Part shown: positions 39,701 to 51,700 of the stretch, one piece after another
Layout: each line of letters starts with the position of its first letter
How positions within the stretch are numbered: the stretch's first letter is position 1
Source: Opisthocomus hoazin
Taxonomy: Eukaryota; Chordata; Aves; Opisthocomiformes; Opisthocomidae
DNA: 64,000 nucleotides
NCBI RefSeq assembly: GCF_030867145.1
Contig: NC_134422.1
Coordinates: forward strand, 3,006,001-3,070,000
Direction: 5' to 3'
Notes under the pieces: model-generated
Told to the model about the DNA's origin: nothing
What the model saw: the letters and a program-made list of their open reading frames with translations, nothing else
Database searches by the model: none
Position numbers and translations under genes: made by a program

Positions 39701-42700
39701 AACTGAGAAGGAAAATGAAGACTACTACAATGCTGCTGTATACAGAAACAAACAGAACTGCCAGCCAGTCCTTTTAAAACTTAGGTGGCAAAGACACCAA
39801 ACGTTAAACTGGAAGCAAGCATAGCAGTCTCCTGGTCTCCTACCTTCAAGTATAGCAGCCTCCTACTCAGTTTTCCAATGCAAACATCTGCAGGGTGTAC
39901 CCAAAAGAACGATGAAGCCGGTAACAAGAGACTCGCAGCAGTAAGCTTACCTTAATTTTACATTCTTGAACTTTGTGATGATTCCCGTTATGAAGAGTGG
40001 ATGGAGTTGTGCTCATCTCTTTTTCAGGTCGATTAAGCTTTACTTCATTGAGGATTTCACCTCCATAATCACCCAAATGGTACCTTAAAAATACAATTAA
40101 AAATAAAATAGTGCATTTACAGGAGGTGTTTTCAAACCCGTTGGATGAAAATTAAAACCCTGGCGGTATAAAAGACTTCTTAAAGATATAATTTGCAATT
40201 TTACCTTTTCTCAACAACTTCTAATGTTAAATGCAATAGCTCGCGTTTTGTTTTCTCTCTTCTCTTAATCATCTCCAAAATTGTTATGGCTCTGCTAAAC
40301 TCTCTTCTTAATTTCAACATCTTCTCATAAGACGCTTCATCGTTCTTTCGATTCTATTTAAAGATTAAACACATTTTAAGTCAAAAGCAAAACCTGTGAG
40401 GCACAAATAGCAAAAAAAGTTACATAATGCTGCTGCAAGTGAGACTCATACAAGTACACTCAGAAGAAACTTATCCCAAAGCATAACGTAGCCAGCTGAC
40501 AAAGCCACAAAAAGCAAACAAATCCGAACTTTTAAGGTTCAGTTGAAATAGAACTTTTCAGCCATTGCCCCCCAAGCTTTCTCTGCTCAGATCCCCTATC
40601 AACCCAGTGGATGTCTGTCAGACCAAGGACTTCAAGACTTGGTTCCTAAACCACTTTTCCCACCTTGATTCAGCACACAATAAGGCTGTGTATACAGGTA
40701 TACAAAGTTGATCTAAACTGCCAAGTAATTACAGTTATATCTGTTCATATCTATTCACGCAACAAATATAAAGCCTGAACTGTTTACTCCATGGCAAATG
40801 GAATATTGCTTTCCCCTTTTTCACAGAAGGGGAAGTTTGCAAGCTAGCAAGTCCCGCAGCTGCTTGTTTATGTGCCAGCACCCATATATTGCCCTTTGAG
40901 TTTCAGCTTCCTAAAAAATGGACAGGCTGTAAATTGTCTATAGGGAACTGATGGACTACACATCGACCACATCATTCAGCACGTTTGAAATTTAGCTGGG
41001 CCATCCAATATCGCAACGTTAAGAGAGACAAACAGATCAGTACCTGTGGATACCAGAGGACAGATCCTGCAAGATGCTGGACAGGAATCAAAATGATTCC
41101 TATCACTGCAAGACTTAAAGTGACAAATTTGAAACAGTAAAGTCTGCCAAGTTACCTTTCTCGTCTGCATCTTCTCCGTTCTCCTCCGGAAGGCAACGTA
41201 AGGGTCGTTGTTGGTGGAACCATCCCTCTTTTCCTGTTTAATTTGGGGGATGAGAGACGGCCCTCTGCAATTCTTACGCTTTCTTACCCAGTAGTCATAT
41301 ACAGCCTTAATAAGGTAGTCATCCTCATTTAGCAGCAATTTAGCTTCCTGAAGCGTTACGAGCTACAAGAGAAAATTCAAAAGGTGCACTTGAGAGGGGG
41401 GTGGGGTGGTGGTGCAGGGAGAAAGTCACCACACATTCACATCTCTTGTACACTTCCCAAATAAACTTCTTTTCTAGCACAAGAGAGTAAAGGGAGGAAA
41501 AAATATTGATCTAAATTGAAGTACTTCATCCACCAGTTGGTCCTCCTAAGTCAAATATACAGCTCCCAACTTTTCTGACTTAGCATCATCATCTCTCAGA
41601 AGCTTTCATACAGTAGTCTAGAACTTCATCAATTTTTTATAAGGTCTGAAAAAACTGTTTGAAACAATTACAAGCACAGGATATAAATAACTTGCTACAG
41701 TCTGCACATCATGATTTGGGAATCACTTTGATTTGACCATTTTTTTTTTTCTAAAAAAACAAGTTTCTTATTGGTCAGTCGTTATTAATGTACGATTCTT
41801 TGCGGTTTAATTTTGACTCCCCTAGAAGACATTTTACTGTAGACAGAATATATTCCGAAGTAAGCTAATTTCTTTATTTTTCCCCCAAATTGTTTACTTT
41901 GTGAGAGAAAAGGATAATGACCGTCCCTGTTTACTACAGTCCAGAGACAAAGACATTCACTTCTTAGGTAAGTTATTTCAGTAGCAGGTAGTTAAACACA
42001 AGTGATTAAATAACTTTTTTTTTTATGTTCAGCTTTTTATATGGAAATCAGAGTCTAAATAAACACAAAACTAATCATTGACTAACCAGTACATTAGTTC
42101 AGCATGCTCATATCGACTTAAACCCATTCATTAAATGAAAAGCAGAAGTCAGACAGCACCTCGTCTTCCCCGTAATCTGAAAAATATCAACTGAACAACT
42201 TAAATTTGCAGTTTTGCAACATATCAAATTATGTTACATCTTGTCCCTACACTAGTATAAGCAGAAAAAGAAACAAAACATTTCAGAAAAATAAGGATAT
42301 CCTAAGTATAACCACTGCTACTGTGTTAGTTCCAGCCAGAACAGAATAAAACCCTTGCAATCTACAATAGAATTAGAAAAACACTGAACTGTTTATAAAA
42401 GAAAGCCAAAAAAATAAAACAAAAAAAAAAAAAAAAAAAGAGGTCACTAATCCCGCCGTGTTTATGACCTCATGCAGCATTAAAACAATCATTTTGCATC
42501 TGTTCTACCTAGAATGGACATGAGCCTGGTTAATCAAACACACATACTCATCAGCATACCCCATCTACATGTAAAAATTTATATAATTCTGTGTGTGGCT
42601 AATACACAACTTAAACATCATCCCATCACTGTGAACATTGCTTAAAAATAATTTCAGCCTTGTTTGTCCTTTGCTCCCTTTTCTCCATTAACATTTCTTA

Positions 42701-45700
42701 AAAATCCGACTCTGCCTTGAGTACATAGAAAAATCAAATTTTGACCCTGCTTCCTTGTTTTCGCAAGTACCACCAGTAACGTGGATGCAGAGTCCCTCTA
42801 TTCCTCACTTAAATCAATTACCAGCATGCTCAAGAGTAAGGTCTGGAACCCTCTCCATGGCGAGGCAGGCATTCCCACCAGCACTCCTGCATATTTCAGA
42901 GGTAAGCCATGTACATACACTGTACGTGCATTGTGCAGTAGCCCCAAGTGGGATCTGAGAGCATTATAAGCCCATGTGGGGAAGTAATCTGCCAGGCAGC
43001 CAGACTTCTTTGTTTCTCAGGCTCCAGTACCCCGCAAGAGTCGATTTTCTCTTATTATCCCTAACACAGAGCTCAGGGCAGAGCTACCCAACATCAGCTG
43101 AAAATTTTGTGAAGCCCAAAAGCAGGACAGGAACACACACACCGCAATCCCTGAAGACAGGCAGAAAATACTACATAGGAAGTCCCATAAAAATTTCATC
43201 TGCAAAGAGGGATTTCTCCTTATGCATGTTACCTTCAAGGACAAGCCTATGTTGTAAGAATCAACTACAATGCTTCATGTACATGTAAGATCTTTTCTGT
43301 CATGGACTTCCTTAAATAAGCACTTTCTGGTTCAAAATACTCTTCACCTCTCTGTAATGCTTCAGTGTCATTTACATTTAAGGGAAAGGGGCAGCTGCCT
43401 ATAGAGAAATATCCATATTCTTATAACATTTTACAAAAAAAACAAAACCCTTTCAGTTCTTAAATTTAACTTCATTACTCAAACAATGCAAGATAAAACC
43501 AGCATAAGAAGGATGCAAATTGATCTTGAAAAGTGATAACTAGAACTGCTTTAACTGAAAGCCAAGACAGGGGTATGTACATCAAAGCTCTGAAAGATCC
43601 GAGCGCCACATATTCAAAAAGTATCATCCAATGTACTCTGCAATTATTTTCTTCACATACCATCATCTTAGTATAGTAAGAAATCTTTACCTAATCCTTG
43701 TTAAAGTTTGTCTAAGATTTAGAGACTACAACATTTTGGTCTCTTAAGACATGACATTGAACTAAATCAGATTCCTGCAACGGATTTTTCAGTCCCACAA
43801 AACACCCACCTCGCTGAGAAATAACTCTACCTATTTCAAACCTGCCTTTCAGAAACTGATTCTTCAGATGTAGTTTTTGCATAACGTTTTTGGCTTTAAG
43901 ACCCTCCTCCAGACACCGACCTCCTGGAACACTTCAGGAACTGACTATCAAGATACCGGTACCCTTCTGATAAAAAAGAAAAAAAGAAAAAAAAAAATAC
44001 TAAATAATACATAGCATGTGCTTCCTTCCAAAGCAAGGAAAGCAGCCCCCGAGTCTGAACGGGAGCGTAACTTACTTCACTGCATCTGTGCAGTTTCTAC
44101 TACAAGGGCACAATCGTAACAAACACTTTGTTTCACTGTCTATGCTTCTAAGTTTCTGAAGCCAACCTCCACTAGTACAGACTGAAACAAAGAATCTGGA
44201 TTCTCACATCTGTTTATAGCCAAATCTGCGCACCTACCACTTGCCGCAAGCTTCTTCCATACCAACACAGGTAAAGCAAGATGTTGCAAGTTGTCCTCTC
44301 TAACATACTGTGGTTAGAACTAAAATTTCAAAATACCTCCTCCCAACAAGCTCCCGAAGCTCCCTCCCCACCTGTTTAAGTTACCAATATTGACCATAAG
44401 AGACAGTAATGTGATTTCTGTGTAACTGCAAACTCACACAAAGACACTTACCCTGTTAGTCTGAAATAAACAAACTGAAAAAACAACCAAAACCCCACCC
44501 AGAACCACCTCACCAGAAAACTCCAAAAACCTCAGCTGTTTCTTAACACAGTACAGTACCTGACTAGAACTGGCTTTTTCGAGTCTGTCAACCATTATTT
44601 CAAACTGCAGCGGCTTGATTTCCATCTTCCGGTTCAGTCTGTTCAGTAAGGTTTCATCCTCCGAGTCCATATCATAATCCGGCTGTTCATTGTCCAGATT
44701 GAAGGCTGAAACAGAAGTACACATGCACAAAAGAGTGAAATGCTTGGTAAATAACATAATACGGAAACACAGAAGCATGCATCTGTCAATCAGAAATCAA
44801 AAATGATCGATAAAATTTCAGACTAGCACATTTCTGCCATAACACCTTTTTATGCTAAGAAGTTCCCCCACGTAACAGCTGCAAGACAGTACTTCGAAGT
44901 CGCTTGTCTCCGACTTCCAATGGGGGGAATCAAAGAAGTTTCATTTTGTTTTAAGTGGCTTGAAGGGGTGACAGAAAAAAAAAAAGACAGCGCTTTAGTT
45001 TAAAAAGTTACCACAGAGGCACAGGAACTCGAACATATCTTTGCAAAACCAGAGCAAAAACGCTTCTTAATGCTGTTATAACACAGCTCCTCCAGAATAT
45101 CATTATAAGATTTTTAACAATTTTTCAGTGTAAGTGCTTTTTTTTCCCCACTTACACTGAAGTTCCACTCTAATCTCAGTTGCTCATTTTAAAATAGCTC
45201 AACAAACCTATAGTCTTCAAATATTTAACAGGCAAAACTTGTTCCTTTTTTTTTTTTTTCCTTCCTGTAACTGTGTGACGAACTGTAAAAATGCTAGACC
45301 AGTCCTGTGGGAATTGTTACTTTTTCTCCAAAACCAGCTCAACTCTAGATGTAGAACCTGAACATTCCTCCACACTCCCCACACAGGAAGTTCCTGACGT
45401 TACAGCAAAGCTCATGTCTTTTATCGCAGATTGTGCTATTCATTTTCCATGCCTACACAAAGGTTCTGGGCCTACTGAAAGCAAAGGGACATTATCATTC
45501 AGATAACAGCAGAAACTAAATTTTCCAACAAGTATGTGCAAATTGCACACAACAGCAAGAATTCTTAATATGAAACACTAATTGTATCTAAAAAAACCCC
45601 AAAGAGGTGAAACACTAACTACAACATTCCAAATAATTCAGTCAACCAGTTACTGTATTAACAGCGGCGAAGGCTTGTTGAAATATATTCTATTCCTGTT

Positions 45701-48700
45701 AGACAAACAGCACCATCTTCTCGTTATGCTCTTAACTCACGGCTATAATCTAAGTGTGAATTTAGTAAAAACCTCTGCTACGGAGCTTCCCAGTGCGCTT
45801 TGAACGGACCTTAAAAACTTGGAAGACCAGGAGCAAAAGAAAAATGCTCCAAAAAAATAATCTTTAATGATAGTATCTGCTCTCCCACGGTCTGAACAGT
45901 CAAGGAACAGGCGGTAAGTATGTCTCAGACTAGCCCAAGACCATTCTTTCTGTATTCCAACGCAACAGATTAGCTAAACCACTACCAGCATTTAATCCCT
46001 TTGGCTGTGCAGGGAAACTCAGTCACACACAGCTGAGAAGTGCCAATTAGCAGTCCCACGCCATTCGGAGCTGCAAACTGCGGCCTCTCAGCAGAGACAG
46101 TGCTCAGCTGCACTAACTCTGACAACACCACTCGGTCAGATGGCTCCTCCGGCCTAACACACACACTGTAAGCATACTGTAGAAATTTATTTCAAGAAGT
46201 AGTTAATAATAATGGGCTGTAACTATGTATTAAGTGCAATAATTGATATTAACTCAGTAATACAGGTTGCATGGCATTTGAGTTGTGGTTTAACCCCAGT
46301 CGGCAACTCAGCACCACGCAGCCGCTCGCTCACACCATCCCGGGTGGGATGAGGAGGAGCATGGAGAAAAAGAAGAGCAAAACTTGTGGGCTGACATAAA
46401 GACAGCAAAGGAAGAAAGAGTAATCATACCAGAATACACAAACCAAGTGATGCACAATGCAACTGCTGACCACCCACTGAACGACGTCCAGCCTGTCCCC
46501 GAGCAGCGACCTGCCCCCCTCAGCCCCCCCCGCAGTTTATACCCCGAGCACGATGACGTCTCGTGGCATGGACTATCCCTCTGGCCCGTGGCGGTCAGCG
46601 GTCCCAGCCAGGCTCCCTCCCAGCTTTGTGTGCACCTCCTTGCCCCACAGAGCCAGGGAAGCTGGAAAAGTCCTTGACTTCCTATAAACATCACCCAGCA
46701 ACAACTAAAACATCGGTCTGTTATCAACAGCATGCTGATACTAAATCCAAAACACGGCACTATACTACCTACCAGGAAGAAAATTAACCCTCTCCTGGCC
46801 AAAACCAAGACTACTTGTTGACACTGTCACTGGGGATGTGACCCACAGCACTCCCTCTAACAATTAACAACTATTAAACCACAGCTTACTACATTGGATC
46901 CTGCTTCTTTCGTAGCAGTCTGTAGAAATCAAAAGTTCTGAGACAAAAACTCACCCAGATTTTTCTTTTTTTTTTTTTCTTCTCTAAATTCATAGTTCTG
47001 TAAAACTGCATTAAAAACATCACCAGAGGCAGGACCACACACTGGAGAGAAGTGAGAGACTGTTGCAGCAGCTGGGGTGACTGCCACGCGAAGCTGTTCG
47101 AAGAGCTGAACAGGCAGTGACGAGCCGTACCAACGCGCTGGCTGCCAAGCATCAGTGCTGGACTGGATGAAGCCAGCCTGCTACACACCACCTTTAGCTC
47201 CTGGAAGCTTGGCTCCACCTTCTCCTGTGTGGTCCCGAGTGGAGCACAGAGCGGTGGCACCAACAGCACATCCCACCAGCCATACACTGAAAGGGGGTGA
47301 ATTGTCCAACCCGAGCTGCACCCCTCACTCTGCTTAACTCCACCCCACTGCCCAACGTCGGAAAAAGCTTCTCTCACACAGCGCTGACCACCGTCCAAAT
47401 GGGGACCGAGTAGGTCTGACTCCATCTGTTACTCACCGGAGTTTCAAAACTCTTCAGAGCCCTCTCAGCCAAGTCCAACCTTGGCAGTCCATATTTTTGC
47501 TCCTACAGAATGATGCCCGATATTGCACTTCCCTCTGCTACAATCTGTAATTCAACGACCTCTTAAGCATAAACTGCCACTTGCACCAGAAAGGAAATTG
47601 CAAAAGTTTCCTCCGCCCCAAGGCCATCCCCAGAGCCTACAAACTAGTCCAGTCCTAACGCACACTGTGAAATCACATTCACACAACTCTGCACAAGGGA
47701 GGTGGCCAAAATTTTCTAGACCAGATACTCCCATCATTTTGGAAGAGCTCTCCTAACAATCAAGCAGGTCTCTACTCCAAGACCCTGGTGTTTAACCACG
47801 TTCTCACAGGTGATGTGAGAATGCACAGAAATCCATTAACGTCCAGAAGAGGCACTGATTGTTTACCCTCAGACAGATGTTGATCTGGCACCCAAAAAGA
47901 TGTCAACCTATTGCCTGTCAGTAGGTAACTGCATAATCCCCTGTGAACACAATATTTCAAGCCAGTGTTTCTAAACCAGAATACCACTGAGCCGGAGGAC
48001 CTCTCTGGCAGGAAGGCATGACACTGTTCATCCATAACTGGTACGCAGTCCCAGTAAGCTTGCCTTCATTTCCACAAAGAGGAAAGAGTCATCGTGGAAA
48101 GTTCTTGAACCATACACCTTCCTGAACAAAATCAGACAGGCTCGAGTGAGATGCAACTAGCAGGAGGCACTAAGACTAGCAAGCTGAAAAGAAAAAGCCC
48201 AACTGTTTCATCGACAAGCAACTTAAACAACCAACCATCCTCAGGAACACACTATGAACATCAGTGGTAAGAAGGCGACCTCTCCATCTCACACAGAGAA
48301 GGCAGATTGCCGCACTGCCAGCTTCTAATGCGACCCTAAAGCACCAGGACCAGCTCAAGACACAGAGGGGCGTATGCGACCAGAAGACAAACAGGGAAGA
48401 GAAGTGGAACCTCCCCTTCTGGTGGTTACGTTGGTTCATCTGCTGCTGTGAACCACAGGCTAAGTAACATCTCAGGTCCACCCACCTTCATACACAGGAC
48501 TAATCATTTTCCAATAAAAATTAGCAGTCATTTTGAGAATTCAGGAATAACAAACTAAGTGCTGAAAAACTGGAAAAAAATTCTCATTCTAAAAAAAACC
48601 CAATAAAACGAAACAAAACTACATCCTGAATTTCAGCTCTACAAAAATATTTTGACAAATAATCAAAGTGACAAGACAAAAGGTATCCAACACGTAGTTG

Positions 48701-51700
48701 CCAGGAACAAGTTACATCGACTAAGTCTAGTCTCATTTTCTTCTACAACAAAGACATTTGTACTGTGCTAACAACAGTAGCCCTTGTCACATACCCTGCT
48801 TTTCACACCTTCTAGCAATGCTTTAATTTTGCTAGCAGCGTTTCTCACACTGTTTGTCACGACCTGTAGTTACCCATACAGCTCACTTTCAAAGCACGGG
48901 GGTTGACACGGAGGCCGCAGGTTAACGACACTGAAGCAATGGAAGCAGAACTTGCATTCCACCTCCCGTTTCGATGCAGACAGGAAGGCCACAAAGTCTC
49001 AGCAGCCTGTGGAGGTCTGTGAGTCTCAGGAAACACACGGCTATCAGTCGTCCTTTAACTGCTGCGTGCAACCAGACGGAGTTAATCAACCCTAAACTGG
49101 CTTGCCACAGCTCTGGGACACTCATGGAAGTGTCCTCTTTCCCTGAAGTCTATCACCGCTCTTTGAAACATACCTTCAGTGACATCCTTAATCATCAGTT
49201 TTCTTCTTTTCCCAAGCGCTGGGTGAACTGTACTGGTTCCAGAACAAGCCATTTTTCAGCCGGGAGTTGGCCTCTAGTACAGCAGCTTGCTGGCTTCAAA
49301 AGCCACCACAAGACACGGGTGGTTTCTGTGCTGGGTGATGTAACTATCCATCACCATGCTCTGTGTTTGCCCCTGCCATGGCAACAGAAGAACTGTTCAT
49401 CCACGCCTGCAAGAACTAGTGAAGACCCAGACCCGGCCACAGAAAGCCCTGTGCTTCAGATGACCTGCTGCTAGTTAGCATTTTAAGAACAAATCTGCCA
49501 GTTTATGTAGTTAAAAAATGGATCACCTATATCCCTTCCTCCTGGTAATTCCCGAGAGATTCCTGTGACTGACTGATGAACCTAGCTTTCCTACTCCAAA
49601 ACTTCTGCGCTTCTCCACACGGCGTGTTTCTGCAGTGCGCTGTCGGACAGGGCCCCGGCGATCCTACCTTTCCTCGTACGAACGCTCAGAACTTGTTGGC
49701 TTGCTAATTACTGTTGCAAAACCAACATCCCAGTGACACCCTCTGCCACTCTCACCGCTCCCGATGGCGGTACCTGTCCAAGGGATTTGCTTTTGTTTAC
49801 CTGAGCTCCCCTAGGAACCAAGTTTGCACTAACTTACAGAAATGCATTTTTTTTTTTAAAGTTACATTCAATTGGGTTTAACTTAACTAAATTCATTTCA
49901 TTTAGCTAACTAAATTAAGGCTGTGGTTCCACAGTCATTTTCAGCTGACACAGGTGTGAGATACCACTGAAACAAGCAGTTCCACCAGCTTCCCTCACCA
50001 GCAAGCCACCTTCCTACCACCTCGCTTGTGCCAACACCAGCAATCATGCAATGAGGCCAGACAGAAAACGGATAAATATGGAGGCTCACCAAACCACCAA
50101 AGGAAAGATAAGCTTTCTGCCAGATGCCTTCCCTGAGTGAGCTCACCCGCGAACACAACTGCCACCAGAAAGGTGCTGGCAGGAAGAAAGGAATGGGCAG
50201 TGTCGATCCCGATGGCAGCAGACACATCTATGTTTACCAGGAGCAAATGAAGAACCACATCATGGTAATTCTATCCAAAGTGGTAATAAAGCAGCAAAAC
50301 ACCAGCTCAACGGCAAGCCTGTAGGACCTGCCTGGAACAGAGCTTCCAGCACTCCCCACCCGCTCCCACGTACCTCGGTTGGGGAGGAATCATGCAAATA
50401 CCATACGCAGGCTGCAAACACAGCCCGAACCGATCCCGCTACAGCATCCTCTAAACACGGGGAACACACAATGAATAAAAAATGGGCAATTCTCAATTAT
50501 GTGAAATGCATGCTTCGTTTTTTTTTTTTTTTAATTTAAAAAGAGCAACTAGAGTTCATCCCACACAACTTAATGAAGGTTCTTTGACCTGTATTTGAAC
50601 TATCTGGCTGCTTTACTTAGGATAAAGCATTAGTTTGGTATTTTACACATAGCTAAAATATGTATATATATATATAAACAATTAATTTTTTGCTCCATTT
50701 TTACTGTTTCTGTTAGGGACACTAATTTTCTTACATCCACTTAGCTATAATTCTAGCCTAGGCACAAGTGTATTAACTTATTATCTTTGATGCATATTAA
50801 TAACTTACAATACACTTCCATGTTACTGAAACCACAAACATGCTTGGAAAATTCTTAAGCATATTGGAATAATTATAATAGTTCAAGGCTTTTGTTTTAT
50901 ACTCAGTTCAAAGTCACCTGAGTTGGTGCTACCTAGGTCAACTAATACCTGCAACCATGCTTATTCATGAATGCCATTAATTCCATGCCTCAAAGAAATT
51001 AACTTTTATTTAGCCTGGTGGTTCCAAGCAAAGAATTACACCGGCAAAGTTAAAAATACTAAAATCCTTGGCTGCCAGATGAACAGCAAAAGATAATTTG
51101 CTACAAATAACCACCAGTAAGTACAGATTACAGTACGTGGCCTCTTGGCATCTATCAGTTTACATAACTTCCCTGGCCAAAGTAAGTATTGTTGCTCTTT
51201 GTGTTTCTAGCATTAAAAAAGAATTTCTAAGCAGTTTATGTAGCATAAAGCTGCCTTGCATCACACCTACTCCAACCAGAATATGTGGGAAAAATTATCT
51301 TGGAGCAGTGTCTGATGTTTATCTTCAGCTCAAATACCTTCTGTAATTCTGTCCAGAAAGACTGTGAATCTCAACAAGACAAAGAACATTTTGGCATAGG
51401 AAATGTAACACTTTAAGACATGTTTATCAGCAATATTTACAGTGTTTCTGGCAATGTCCAACAAAGAAAAGAATAAAATACATTCCTCATTCAGCAGCTT
51501 GATTTCAGTTAGTCCAACCTGCCTTGCTTGCAGGTTTGTTTCTTCTGTTAAGGAGAGAAACAATTACATTCCTTTAGCTCATTTCTCACATTACCAGGAT
51601 GATCTCTACTGTGCCACAGAGGATCCCGAGCACTTTATTTCCAAATATCTCCTATTTTGTAAATACATCAAAAAAACAGGAGACTTCACCACACTGGTGA

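Noticed and set aside
39184..39777. 197-codon plus-strand open frame in EPC2 intron 6
   Set aside because: No domain, low-complexity Ser/Thr/His/Arg composition, no promoter or splice context, and antisense to EPC2.
46308..46808. 166-codon minus-strand open frame
   Set aside because: It lies wholly inside the solo LTR, which does not encode protein in this element type.
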